This document shows, one piece after another, positions 12,301 through 19,674 of a stretch of 34,098 nucleotides of DNA; position 1 is the stretch's first letter, and every line of letters begins with the position of its first letter. Below the pieces are notes generated by a model. That model worked only from the letters and a program-made list of their open reading frames with translations. It made no database searches and was not told where the DNA came from. This DNA comes from Apostichopus parvimensis (taxonomy: Eukaryota > Echinodermata > Holothuroidea > Aspidochirotida > Stichopodidae). The stretch covers positions 156,715-190,812 of the forward strand of contig KN882536.1 in the NCBI GenBank assembly GCA_000934455.1, in the 5' to 3' direction. The position numbers and the translations under genes were made by a program.

Positions 12301-14484
12301 TGAAGAGTAAATTGAAATGAATTGATATTAAATTGAAATGAATTGATATTAAATTGTCAATTAAAGTGAGATAAAATGAGGATCTAAACTGACCGATATG
12401 AATTGAAATGAAGGTGTGATGATTGAAAATTTAGATGGATTGAGTTTAAACTGAGTTTGAAGTGTGATGTAAATTGAGATCCAATAATTTGTAATTACGA
12501 GAGACGCAAGTATTGGATCCGCTTCTCAGGAGGTGGCAAGCTGTGTCTAGATTTATATTCCCTTTTTAGCTCATACCAGCATGCTGGTGTGAGCTATTGT
12601 TACAGTGCGGCGTCTATTACTCTATCACTCTATCACTCTATCCGTCAACAATTGGTAAAACCGCTCCCACTCGCACAGTGTTTAATGGAATTTCATGAAA
12701 CTTGGACACAAGGACCATTGGGTATAGGGCCATCAGAGATGGTCCGAAATTTGGGGTCAAAGGTCACTTGTGGGCCGTAATGGGCCATTTTTGTCACGAT
12801 AGTACTATGGTAGTTTTACCTTCAGGGTGTTCATGAATTTGAGATCAAAGATCAACTAGGGGTCTTTTGTGGCCCGGGCCGCGGCCCTATATTTTCAAAT
12901 TGCTTCTGTTCGTACATTGTATGGCCAGTTATAATGAAACTTAGTCACAACGTTCCTCGGGATAAGGGTTACGAGGGGTGTTCGGAAAATTGAGGTCAAA
13001 TGTCATTTAGGGGGTCATCGGGGGTCATTCTTTGTAATATTTTCAAATATCTCAATCTCTTCAAGATTTTGATTGATCACATTCAAAGTTGAACTGATGA
13101 TTGTTGGATTGTGTATGAATAAAGTGATGCCTAATAATTTTTGGTCAAAAGTTAATTAAGTACAATTAATCCCCATTGTTTAAAAAAATCTGAGCCTTCA
13201 CCTTTTTGCCAAAGCTCCTTTAATTTGTCTCCCAGTCTCTGCGGTGTTTGTTTACATTTGTGGTTAAGCTCTGCAGAGGCTGTTAGTGGAATTAAAGCAG
13301 GACTGGGAGTTGTTATTAACTGTTGAACTGTAAGCATGAGAGCCCTATAGCCAATCAGCACTTGCCGATTCTTAGAAGTCTTTGAGCCTGAGATATGTAG
13401 GCAGCCAGCCAAAATTTTGGGAAGGCGTGCTTGTGAAGTTATGTCTGCTCAGGTAGAGGGGAGAAAGTTTAATAGGGTAGGTCAGTGATATTGTTTGAGA
13501 GAGTGGGTAAAATAGGATTTAAAGGGGGAAAATAGGAATTATAACCAGTGGTGTGGCCAGGATTCTGCTAACGGAGGGGGGGGGGGGGTTATCGCCGTTT
13601 TGAGCTAGGGGTATAAATTTGTCTTTGAACCTAAAATGTTTGGCCTCATGGGCCCAAAATTGGTGGAATCTGAAAAATGGCCTGAAATTTGGTGGGCCAT
13701 AAAGTTTTGTGGGCCCTAAATTTTTGAGCTCGAAAAGGTATGAGCTCTGCACCATTGGTGCTCTAGTTTAATATTTTATATTGATTAATTTATCTTTCAA
13801 GAACTTTTTTTTTTTTTCTGTAAGGGTATTGTTTTTGGTGGAAACTTGTGTCCGTCACCTTTGTGTCTTTGTATGTGTCTGTCACCTTTGTGTCTGTGTC
13901 TGTCACCCGTATCTGTCACCTTCGTGTCTGTATCGGTCACCTGTCTCTGTCACCTTTGTGTCTGTATCTGTCACCTGTGTCTGTCACCATTGTGTCTGTG
14001 TCAGTCACCTGTATCTGTCTCCTGTGTCTGTCACCCGTATCTGTCACCTTTGTGTCTGTATCTGTCACCTGTGTCTGTCACCTTTGTCTCTGTATCTGTC
14101 ACCTGTGTCTGTCACCTATGTGTCTGTGTCAGTCACCTGTGTTTGTCACCTTCATGTCTGTATCTGTCACATGTGTCTGTCACCTGTGTCTGTCACCTTT
14201 TTGTCTCTGGCGACACCTGCGTCTGTCAGGATTAGGATGTATACAAGCATTTGTGTGGAACAAGAATGAGACATTACAGAAGCCACTGGGAATGGATTTG
14301 TTGGAAGACTGTGTAAATATCCGTAAAAGATTTGAAAGAAATGTAGCCAGCTGTTTCTAATTTCTAACTTGTTTCTTTGCAGGGTATGTTCGTAAAGGAT
14401 TCCAATTCCCTAGCTTTTTACAACTTCATGCCAGGCAGCATCGTACAACTTCAGGTCAAGGAGAGAGGAGGAAGAAAGAGGTAA
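235..14484 (+). CDS. SF3A1: Splicing factor 3A subunit 1 (SF3A1/SAP114), 3' part of the gene, 12 exons
   Basis: SF3A1 is the largest subunit of the SF3A heterotrimer of the U2 snRNP and acts in the nucleus in branch-site recognition and early spliceosome assembly. Exons: 235-385, 1452-1600, 3831-4133, 6325-6490, 7015-7116, 7882-8051, 8727-8788, 9518-9601, 10123-10391, 11298-11473, 11637-11810, 14383-14484. They sum to 1908 nt, with every junction GT-AG and in phase, and end in TAA at 14482. Recognisable blocks are VAYAQIDWHNFVVVETVD, NEQGQFPPP, RKDYDPK, DEYLVSPITG, KMQEHMRIGLLD, LAERRTDIFG, IGKKIGEEE, the proline-rich stretch, and the ubiquitin-like domain (about residues 545-635 of this fragment: EWKLNGQ, LPLTDQ, GMPAGKQKLQYE, ending ERGGRKR). 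In the human protein this domain and the terminal RGG motif contact U1 snRNA stem-loop 4. The SURP modules and start codon lie upstream of the window. The gene is 5'-partial only because of the window edge; no frame break is seen. The third exon is unusually long and acidic. Confidence 0.97.
386..1150. other. SF3A1 intron sequence without recognised features
   Basis: AT-rich intron sequence. I see no coding, RNA or clear transposon signal here. Confidence 0.6.
1155..1376 (+). repeat. 55-bp tandem repeat, 4 copies
   Basis: The unit contains TGTAGGGAGCCTTATCC and AATGCTTCTAGA. The TGTAGGG anchor falls at 1174, 1229, 1284 and 1338. It is intronic in SF3A1 and ends about 75 bp before the next exon. 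Confidence 0.85.
1452..1600 (+). CDS. SF3A1: SF3A1 exon b: VAYAQIDWHNFVVVETVD block
   Basis: The acceptor is TTCTTCAG at 1451 and the donor GTGAGT at 1601. It encodes the highly conserved AYAQIDWHNFVVVETVD and NEQGQFPPP segments and ends after EQFG in phase 0. It is the best conserved part of the charged central region of SF3A1. Confidence 0.96.
1601..2070. other. SF3A1 intron, nothing recognised
   Basis: Intron sequence up to the start of the tandem arrays. An open frame that continues past the exon is only read-through. Confidence 0.55.
2075..3050 (+). repeat. Compound tandem array: divergent short units then five 143-bp units
   Basis: From about 2345 to 3050 a unit of about 143 bp (CAGTGTGTTGTGTGTATG, TGTGACAGCCCATAACTGC, AAGGCGCCTATAGGATAC) recurs with anchors at 2364, 2507, 2650, 2792 and 2937. 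Upstream (2075-2345), shorter related units lack the CAGCCC/GGCGCC part, so the long unit seems to have gained an insert before amplification. The apparent ORFs here are repeat-driven. Confidence 0.85.
3166..3790 (+). mobile_element. TTAA-flanked MITE, copy 1 (SF3A1 intron)
   Basis: About 625 bp. The left end is TTAA-GCTGCATTTTGCGTCC and the inverted right end reads TTAA-AGCAGCATTTTGC. It is homologous along its whole length to 29233-29863. It has no ORF. The inferred 4-bp TTAA target would fit piggyBac-like integration, but the termini are not the usual piggyBac CCY. Its right end is only 40 bp before the acceptor of the next SF3A1 exon. Confidence 0.8.
3831..4133 (+). CDS. SF3A1: SF3A1 exon c: expanded acidic and lysine-rich segment
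   Basis: The 101 codons are EALAEEEDVEMEVEDEG, then D/S/E-rich and K/E-rich runs, then TEVQDMEEG. The flanks match human SF3A1 (VEMEVE and TQVQDMDEG), but from recall the human segment is about 40 residues, so roughly 60 extra charged residues are encoded here, mostly by GAR-type codons. The acceptor is CCTCAG at 3830 and the donor GTGAGT at 4134. The reading frame is open and in phase with both neighbours, so this looks like a real expansion and not read-through. Confidence 0.93.
4134..5460. other. SF3A1 intron with G-rich tracts
   Basis: G-rich runs occur at about 4142-4228, 4326-4353 and 4476-4506 and could form G-quadruplexes. The rest is AT-rich with scattered TACAAATC motifs leading into the next array. 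No gene is seen. Confidence 0.5.
5470..6173 (+). repeat. 14-bp minisatellite GAGTACAAATCNAT, about 50 units
   Basis: The units ATGAGTACAAATCK repeat almost without interruption, with variants such as GATTTCAAATCCATC and CGACAAGAGCAAAT that themselves recur as a higher-order pattern. Sparse copies extend upstream to about 5285. It lies in an SF3A1 intron. Confidence 0.9.
6325..6490 (+). CDS. SF3A1: SF3A1 exon d: acidic linker, short proline run, RKDYDPK
   Basis: The acceptor is CTTCCAG at 6324 and the donor GTAGGG at 6491. It encodes DSDMEESDEEEE, a proline stretch (MPPPPLPPQP) and QIRKDYDPK, matching human VIVRKDYDPK. It ends with one base that completes the Ala of the next exon. Confidence 0.94.
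6778..7008 (+). repeat. 47-bp tandem repeat, 5 copies, abutting an SF3A1 acceptor
   Basis: The unit GTCTTGTCATCTTTATTCAT...TTCTCATGATTATTCATTC starts at 6781, 6828, 6875, 6922 and 6969. The last unit grades into the pyrimidine tract and CACAG acceptor at 7014. Each unit carries branch-point-like CTCAT/TTCAT strings. Confidence 0.88.
7015..7116 (+). CDS. SF3A1: SF3A1 exon e: DEYLVSPITG...KMQEHMRIG
   Basis: The acceptor is CTCACAG at 7014 and the donor GTGAGT at 7117. It encodes DEYLVSPITGSKIPADKMQE then HMRI, nearly identical to the vertebrate protein. The intron just upstream is filled by a 47-bp tandem array that runs into the acceptor tract. Confidence 0.96.
7117..7881. other. SF3A1 intron, nothing recognised
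   Basis: Intron sequence with a normal pyrimidine-rich acceptor end. I see no repeat or transposon that I can support. Confidence 0.5.
7882..8051 (+). CDS. SF3A1: SF3A1 exon f: LLDxRWxEQR...LAERRTDIFG...IGKK
   Basis: The acceptor is CTCTCTAG at 7881 and the donor GTAAGA at 8052. It encodes GLLDQRWMEQRSQNIERAK, ENLKKLAERRTDIFG and TQIGKK, collinear with human SF3A1. It ends in phase 0. Confidence 0.96.
8052..8726. other. SF3A1 intron with G-rich tract
   Basis: A run of G-tracts at about 8272-8353 is followed by unremarkable intron sequence. No gene or element is recognised. Confidence 0.5.
8727..8788 (+). CDS. SF3A1: SF3A1 exon g: IGEEE...WDGHS
   Basis: A short 62-nt exon with acceptor TTGACAG at 8726 and donor GTAAGA at 8789. 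It encodes IGEEEDPALKQKVIWDGHSA plus two bases of Ser, matching human IGEEE...VTWDGHS. Confidence 0.93.
8873..9159 (+). repeat. 22-bp minisatellite GATTGAACGGTACCGCACATTY, 13 units
   Basis: Units start exactly every 22 bp from 8873 to 9137. Most carry GGTACC or a one-base variant of it. The array lies in the SF3A1 intron 8789-9517. Confidence 0.92.
9172..9268 (+). repeat. Short repeat of TTCTCTAGGTRAGG
   Basis: Five degenerate copies of a T/C-rich string followed by TAG-GTRAG or a close variant. Each looks like a 3' splice site joined directly to a 5' splice site. Confidence 0.7.
9299..9352 (+). other. Potential G-quadruplex tract
   Basis: A run of GGGT/GGGTGGGTGGGTGGG-type repeats that meets the canonical G3+N1-7 pattern several times on the + (transcribed RNA-like) strand of an SF3A1 intron. 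Confidence 0.6.
9518..9601 (+). CDS. SF3A1: SF3A1 exon h: KAQANISIEEQIEALHKAQGL
   Basis: The acceptor is CTACACAG at 9517 and the donor GTGAGT at 9602. It encodes MESTTRKAQANISIEEQIEA then LHKAQGL, matching human QAAQANITLQEQIEAIHKAKGLV. Confidence 0.93.
10123..10391 (+). CDS. SF3A1: SF3A1 exon i: start of the proline-rich region
   Basis: The acceptor is CATCACAG at 10122 and the donor GTGAGT at 10392. It encodes PDEEKERIGPKQ followed by a basic/proline/methionine-rich run (PPRAPPKPKAPPP, PLPPPPAP, MPQQGIMVRPMM). The DxxKEKIGP junction is conserved with human. The exon is clearly GC-richer than its introns. Confidence 0.94.
10882..11157. mobile_element. TA-flanked MITE with GGATGTGCTC ends
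   Basis: GGATGTGCTCA at 10882 and its inverse GGAGCACATCC ending at 11157 bound 276 bp flanked on both sides by TATATATA. Insertion at TA would fit a Tc1/mariner-type element, but the inverted repeats are only about 10 bp. No ORF. Confidence 0.5.
11298..11473 (+). CDS. SF3A1: SF3A1 exon j: end of proline-rich region and NLS-like KRQKTED
   Basis: The acceptor is TGTTTCAG at 11297 and the donor GTAAGC at 11474. It encodes PMGMPRPPPMAPP, DEPPAKRQKTEDNLIPENHF then LSMHR. This aligns with human DEPTSKKLKTEDSLMPEEEFLRR, including the basic nuclear-localisation-like patch. Confidence 0.95.
11637..11810 (+). CDS. SF3A1: SF3A1 exon k: ubiquitin-like domain, first part
   Basis: It follows a short 163-bp intron, with acceptor CCCGCAG at 11636 and donor GTAAGG at 11811. 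It encodes FRVSVPSLADKPEWKLNGQ, NITLPLTDQISVLKAKI and GMPAGKQKLQYE, the beta-grasp fold of the SF3A1 ubiquitin-like domain. Confidence 0.97.
11880..12490 (+). repeat. Degenerate A/G-rich satellite-like tract
   Basis: About 600 bp of imperfect repeats of GAATTGAGATTGAAAT / GAATTGATATTAAATTG, with no clean period, directly after the SF3A1 exon 11637-11810. Confidence 0.6.
12568..13150. repeat. Dispersed repeat with a palindromic head
   Basis: It opens with a 28-bp near-perfect palindrome (AGCTCATACCAGCA/TGCTGGTGTGAGCT, one mismatch). AATTTCATGAAACTTGGACAC, GGGGTCAAAGGTCAC and a second weaker copy of the same kind (TATAATGAAACTTAGTCACA, GAGGTCAAATGTCAT) follow. I recall hairpin-headed repeats of this kind from marine invertebrate genomes. 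The right end is approximate. Confidence 0.5.
13840..14220 (+). repeat. Short-unit array of TGTCTGTCACC
   Basis: About 380 bp of GTGTCTGTCACC and CTTTGTGTCTGTATCTGTC strings with a basic 6-13 bp structure, in the last SF3A1 intron. The long cysteine/valine-rich frames in it are artefacts of the repeat. Confidence 0.88.
14383..14484 (+). CDS. SF3A1: SF3A1 last exon: end of ubiquitin-like domain, ERGGRKR stop
   Basis: The acceptor is TCTTTGCAG at 14382. It encodes GMFVKDSNSLAFYNFMPGS, then IVQLQVKERGGRKR and TAA at 14482. Human ends ALKERGGRKK, so the RGG tail that binds U1 stem-loop 4 is kept. The intron before it (11811-14382) is the longest between SF3A1 exons in the window. Confidence 0.97.
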   Translation, partial: GMFVKDSNSLAFYNFMPGSIVQLQVKERGGRKR

Positions 14485-14983
14485 ACTGGAGAGAGGAGGA
14501 GACAGACAGGAGAGATATACAGTACCTGGTGAAAGTTAGGGGGGGGTGGAGGGGAGGGGGTGGGGTGTGCTTGGAAATGAAAGTCATATCAAAAGTTAGA
14601 ATGATTGGAAGATGATATTGAAGGGACTTGAGACTGGGAGGAAGATGGAAACCAGAGAGAGAGATAGAGGAAGATTGCCAGGTGGTGAATAGCAGCTGAG
14701 GCACAGGGATATATGAACTTGAACAGGGTGCCTAAGGTGGGGGGGGGGAGTTAAAGCAAGAGGCGAGATTACCAAGGAGCGTAAATCAGGATATTGGAAC
14801 AATGGAGTGGATTATGGATATTACTGGAGAGGAGAGGGAACTTAGAGTGGAGGATGGGAAGGGGACTGAGGGGGTTGTGGACCAAGGATGGCAAAACATC
14901 TAGAGAAGAACTACTAGTGGAAGGTTGGGAAGAGGGTGGTTGGGGGGGGGGGGGGGTTGGGAGAAAGGTAGTGACAGAAAAAC

Positions 14984-15285
14984 ATTAAATCATGTGTAAA
15001 ATGTAATGAGTAGTTGTATGATCATTTTCAATGGTATATTTTAATTACAATTAAGTCAAGGTACCTACAGACACTCTGAGGTGCGATTGTCATAAGCAGA
15101 GGTGGAATAATATCAAAATTGACAAGTTTGAAATTGTATGATAAAAGTATTGCAAACAAACGTATTGCCATTTTGAAGCCTCGATGTCGCTAGGCAACCA
15201 TTCATTTTATCAATAGAGACCAATTGTTTGTAAGTTTGATCAAGTGTTGGAGAAGGAATTAAAGAGAGGGAGAGAGAGAAATAAA
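14984..15285 (+). terminator. Candidate SF3A1 polyadenylation signals
   Basis: ATTAAA at 14984-14989 is followed by a T/G-rich stretch. AATAAA at 15280-15285 lies further down. The DNA from the stop to 14970 is purine-rich 3' UTR-like sequence without a coding signature. Which signal is used cannot be told from sequence alone. Confidence 0.4.
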
Positions 15286-15489
15286 ATGAGAAAAGTGAGA
15301 CATTTTTTTATTTGATAAATCTGTTGTCTTATGACATGTAAAAGTAAAGTATGCAGGATAACGATAACGGTGTAAGAATCGGTGAAAGGAAATGTTGCCA
15401 GACTTGTATCAATCTCTTTGAATGGAGAAGAAAACACTGGAGAAAATAACAACTATTTTCAAAATTACACAATTTTAATTATAAATTAA

Positions 15490-15520
<31 letters not shown>

Positions 15521-15685
15521 ATTGATAGATTGATTAATTAAAAATTACAAAATTACAAAATTAAAACTATGGAAAAAAGAGATTACATCCCTATCGAGTA
15601 GCGACTGGAGTTAATTAGTAGACAGGTGAAATATAGGATGATGAGTAGTGCATACTCATTTGCATAACATTTGCATAATGATAGG
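15286..15685. other. Intergenic AT-rich DNA with ATTG microsatellite
   Basis: A (GATT)n microsatellite lies at about 15487-15530. No gene is seen. Confidence 0.55.
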
Positions 15686-15693
15686 GGAACCAG

Positions 15694-16471
15694 CAGGCAC
15701 GTAGCCAGGAATTTACCATACACCTCAGTGACTATAGCATATATATTTAATCCTACCACATGACCAAAGCCTATATATGCTGATGGGGCGCCGTATGGGG
15801 AATGTAGGTGTAAATTAATTGTTCTGTGTGTTATCATTATTTGCTTTACATGCCAAACAAGGGACCTACACGGGGGCCAAATGAGCTGAGTGTGTGGTCC
15901 GTGTAGGGGACTGGGGCCGCGTCCCACAAGTATGTATGTAAAAACAGGCATTGGAATATACATATATTCACAATTCCTCAATATTTTGAGCTTAAATATT
16001 GGGCTACTGTTATAGGGGTTAACAATGATACCTGACAGGTCTACACGAAATATAAAGACGTAATAAATATATTTATGAACCGTATAGTTTCACATTAGAC
16101 TGCTACACTGTTCACGCCGGATAAATCTTAGGAGCATTATCTCTATACGTATATTGCTATATATAATAAAAAAAACTCGTGAAAAACAAACCAAACGCAT
16201 GATTATCGTGCATATACGTGATGAGCGGTTCAAATAAACCTTGTGTTCTTTTTTTTTTGCACGCCAGGCGTTCATACAGTACGTGCCTAGAATCTGGAGG
16301 TTGCAAACTACTGACTTAGGAATTAGAAGAATTGATATGATCATTTCGCTAAAACTAACTGAAATAGTGCGTACTGACCAGGTGTTTACATTATTGTACG
16401 GCTACATTCATTTGGGCAGTGGAAATCTCAGGGGAAGCTGCCCCCCCCCTTCCCCACAGGCTACGGCCCTG
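15694..16471. mobile_element. Possible hAT-like non-autonomous element
   Basis: CAGGCACGTAGCCAGG at 15694 and an inverted partner ending in GGCTACGGCCCTG at 16471 resemble the ends of the CGTAGCCAGG family seen elsewhere in the window. I see no matching target duplication, so the two ends may belong to different copies. Confidence 0.35.
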
Positions 16472-16489
16472 TAACATGCATGTTACAAA

Positions 16490-17578
16490 TCTTAGCCCCT
16501 AGTCTTGCCCGAACAGTTACGCTAGCCATAGCGTTCACTCATTCACATTCAAGTTAGCACCTGTCATCAACGCTGTGATAGGCCCGATGATTAATGTAAT
16601 TCCTTGTCATACTACTTGAAAGATCTACTTTTAAGGTGTCATACTCCTATTAGAGGTCTATATCCATCCGCTCGATTGTTAAAGTGCCAAAAAGCAGCAG
16701 AAGAACATCTTTTTTGACCTGTTATCAATCATGATCTAGTTTTTTTTTGTGGCTTGCATGCTGAAGAGCGTGAATGGAAGTACATGTGGTGAGAAAATTG
16801 GGTCAATTGAGGCATTTTTAGACCCCTTTAGGCCTCCCAGGAGCAGCGTAGGAAATTTTTTTACTACTGAGTGAAGAGGTTTGTTTACATGTGACGAAAC
16901 CTTCCAGTTGGGATAGCAAAAAATCTACATGGTCATGATACGGAAAATTGATGGTGCCATGAAAGGCCAACTTGTCAGCTATCCGGTGATGGGTAGCGTT
17001 TAGCTATGTGAAAACTTCTATCTAGACTTAGAGACCACATTACTTATGTGATTTAGTGTGTAAGTCAATGGAGCTTTTAATGGGCGTATATGCTGCCCTA
17101 AGGAATCAAAACCAGATTTAACAAAATAACGGAAGCTTTGATGGAGAGCAAACTTTGTTATATGGCTGTCTGATATTGAGTTCAAGAAACCTATCGGTTT
17201 ATGGTGAACTTTTCCGTGTTATTAGAGGTGAATGGACTGTCGGGTTCACCACTGTGCTTGTTAGTGATATGTTAGAATAGAAATGTTTACCTAAATATGT
17301 TATCTTTCATGTGTTTCTATATACTGAGCAGAGTTGAACATGTGGAAACCTGGTAGACAAGATACCACAGTAATGAGATCTGAAAGATTCTCATATTTAG
17401 TATGTAGTATGCTCCATATCGAGTAGAGGAATCCTATATTGTTTTTTATTGGAGTTCAAAGTCAACAGATGTCAAAATATGAAAGTCATGTTGACAAAGA
17501 TATATAAAGAATATATAGACTTTTTGGATGAATTTCGTTTGTAGTTGGCAGATGCCCAATATTGTGTCAATCAAGCTT
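16490..17578. other. Intergenic, nothing recognised
   Basis: AT-rich sequence without ORFs, clear repeats or element ends that I can support. Confidence 0.5.
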
Positions 17579-17587
17579 TGAATGTTA

Positions 17588-17887
17588 CAGGCGCGAAGCC
17601 AAGGGGGGGGGGGGGCCAAGGGGGCAGCCGCCTTTTTTTAAAATTGTTTTAATGTTTTTATGATATCGCTAGTAATTTCAAAAGAGAAATGCTAAGATAC
17701 AACTTACAAGGCCTGGGAAGTGCCATTTCCAGCGATCTGGGAGGCATTTTCAGTCAAATTTTTTTAGTACGCTTCGCGCCAATTATTGGGGCGCTACGCT
17801 TAGATAGTTTGCAATGTCGTATCTACGGCTCTGATAGTTTGCCAACATTTTCGCCTCTCCCTTGGCAAATTCCTGGCTACGCGCCTG
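17588..17887 (-). mobile_element. hAT-type MITE with 8-bp target duplication
   Basis: It is 300 bp, bounded by CAGGCGCGAAGCC and its inverse GGCTACGCGCCTG, with GAATGTTA directly repeated at 17580-17587 and 17888-17895. An 8-bp duplication and CAG ends are typical of hAT elements. Read on the minus strand it contains CTATCTAAGCG...GGCGCGAAGCGTAC...CTCCCAGATCGC...GGCACTTCCCAGGCC, which is shared with the elements at 23.4-24.4 kb. Confidence 0.85.
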
Positions 17888-17895
17888 GAATGTTA

Positions 17896-18700
17896 TCATG
17901 GTATGACAAAAGTCATTGGAAGGTCAGCAATTGACAATCTGAAAACCTAAACGTAATATCTCAAGAAGGCAAACTATTAATATAGTTCAAATTGAGTGAT
18001 TAATATATGTATTATAACAAAAAATAATATACTATATTCACTAAATAATTTCTTAAATAAATCTTTTTTTTTGTTGATTCCTAGCCGAAGGTAAAATGAA
18101 TCTATACGATGGTGATGATATATGTAAGGGTGTGTGTGTGTGTGACCTGTTTTTAAAGACTAACCCAAACATTCATGGTGGGAGGAAAATACCCTATTCT
18201 TTTCTCTGAAGGTCATTTAAGGTCAACAGAGGTCAAACTCTGACGAAGGCGAATTCAATGTGGTCTTACATTCATGAACGGAAGTATATACGACTAAAAC
18301 AAAGGCCTGGATGAAAAAGACTACAGATCGGTCTCTCTGTTCTCCCTTACCTTTATATTTGAATAAAATTAGACTAACAAAATACTACAGCTTTCTACTA
18401 AATTCAGCTGAAATGGCGTTTCTCTCAGACATGCACTAGCGTAACACTAATACCACCACAAATTCTGATTTGTTGCAAGTTGAGGATCAAACTCTGAAAG
18501 CAAATTTTCCAGAGTGAAAAGCATGCATGTCAACTTCCGAGCTCTAATATAGTCCCAAACTGACAAATTTTAATCTTTTGTATTGTGGAAAAAAAAAAAT
18601 TAAGTTACATCTCTCTGTATTTAGAACCGGTAGAAAGAGTTATGTGGTGTTCTAGAATTTCATTGTATTAATTTATAATATAACTCTGTAATAATGTATT
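17896..18700. other. Intergenic, nothing recognised
   Basis: AT-rich DNA with a short (TG)n run near 18130. No gene is seen. Confidence 0.5.
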
Positions 18701-18710
18701 AGCTCAGTGG

Positions 18711-18945
18711 AGTGCGGAGTGATAGCTCAGTGGTTAACGCCGGGTACCTTTCAATCATATATGGTTCGAGTCACACCAAGATTAATGTATGTCGTCCAGT
18801 TACAGAGTTGTTTACAATTGACAATTCATAATTATGGACGTTAAATATGAATGTAAGAGACTGACTTCGGTCAGCTTGCGGCTTTGATAAGCCAATGAGG
18901 CTTCTTCGCAAGTTCCTGCTTGCAGGAGGATCTAAAAAACATACA
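18711..18945 (+). mobile_element. tRNA-derived SINE
   Basis: A tRNA-like head has an A box TAGCTCAGTGG (18723-18733) and a B box GGTTCGAGTCA (18763-18773), spaced as in a tRNA gene. A body with hairpin-prone GACTGACTTCGGTCAGC follows. The tRNA part is not a plausible functional tRNA because the anticodon arm is degenerate. The 3' limit is approximate. Confidence 0.65.
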
Positions 18946-19002
18946 TAATAGTAGACATACTGTACACTATTCGAGAGGTATGTCATGCAGTAAGCAGAGT
19001 AA

Positions 19003-19075
19003 TAATAATAATAAAATAGTACTTTTATAGCGCGTTCATCAGCAACGCTGCTCGAAGCGCTTTACAAGAATTGAA
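19003..19075 (-). mobile_element. SINE/LINE 3' tail, minus strand
   Basis: On the minus strand it reads GTAAAGCGCTTCGAGCA...GCGCTATAAAAGTACTA followed by (ATT)n. The same AAAGCGCTTTGAG...AAAGCGCTA tail ends the SINE at 22341 on the plus strand. It looks like a 5'-truncated copy. Confidence 0.55.
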
Positions 19076-19674
19076 ACAATTAATACACATATATATACTA
19101 CAGTGTATATACTACAGTGATCGGACAAACGTACTTGACACTCGGACAAAAAGTACTTGAGAACACTGTCGGAGTGTCGGTATATTGAAGTACAACACAG
19201 CACCTTCGATACTTTCTCCATTTTAAAGTGTAGAATTTGGCAAATGGTAGAATTTGGCGAATGTTTTACATATTACAAATTAACGGCGTCCTTGCTTTGA
19301 TTGGATTAACTTACGGTTTCCTTTTTTCAAGGAATTTTTCAATCTTCTACATCGCAATATTTGGCACTATGTACCACCGAAGTACAGACGACTAGACTGC
19401 AGTGAAGTTCAGTGCTACCTGAAGGTCGGATTTTGATGATTAACTTATTGACGCTAGGGATTCGCCGCGTTTTTCTCACAGGTAATTCAATAAAATAACA
19501 TGATGCTGCAATAGCACGTTACTAAGGTTAAAAATTAGACATAGGCATCGACTAGGTACAGTGTGGTAACTATCAATGTAAATGAAATACAAAATTTTAG
19601 ATCATTGACTCCACGCTTGATTTCGTTGCTATGAATATGAATTGGGTCTAGTTGTGCGATATTTTCTATGCACA
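19076..19674. other. Intergenic, nothing recognised
   Basis: AT-rich, with short local duplications (TACTACAGTG; CTTGACACTCGGACAAA). No gene is seen. Confidence 0.45.

Noticed and set aside
13549..13760. Another CAGTGG-type hAT-like element
   Set aside because: The left end resembles the family, but no convincing right end or target duplication was found.
13781..14360. Three overlapping long Cys/Val/Ser frames
   Set aside because: All three frames are open because of the TGTCTGTCACC array; there is no domain or splice logic.
18715..18780. Functional tRNA gene
   Set aside because: A and B boxes are present but the anticodon and acceptor arms do not pair properly, and SINE body sequence follows.
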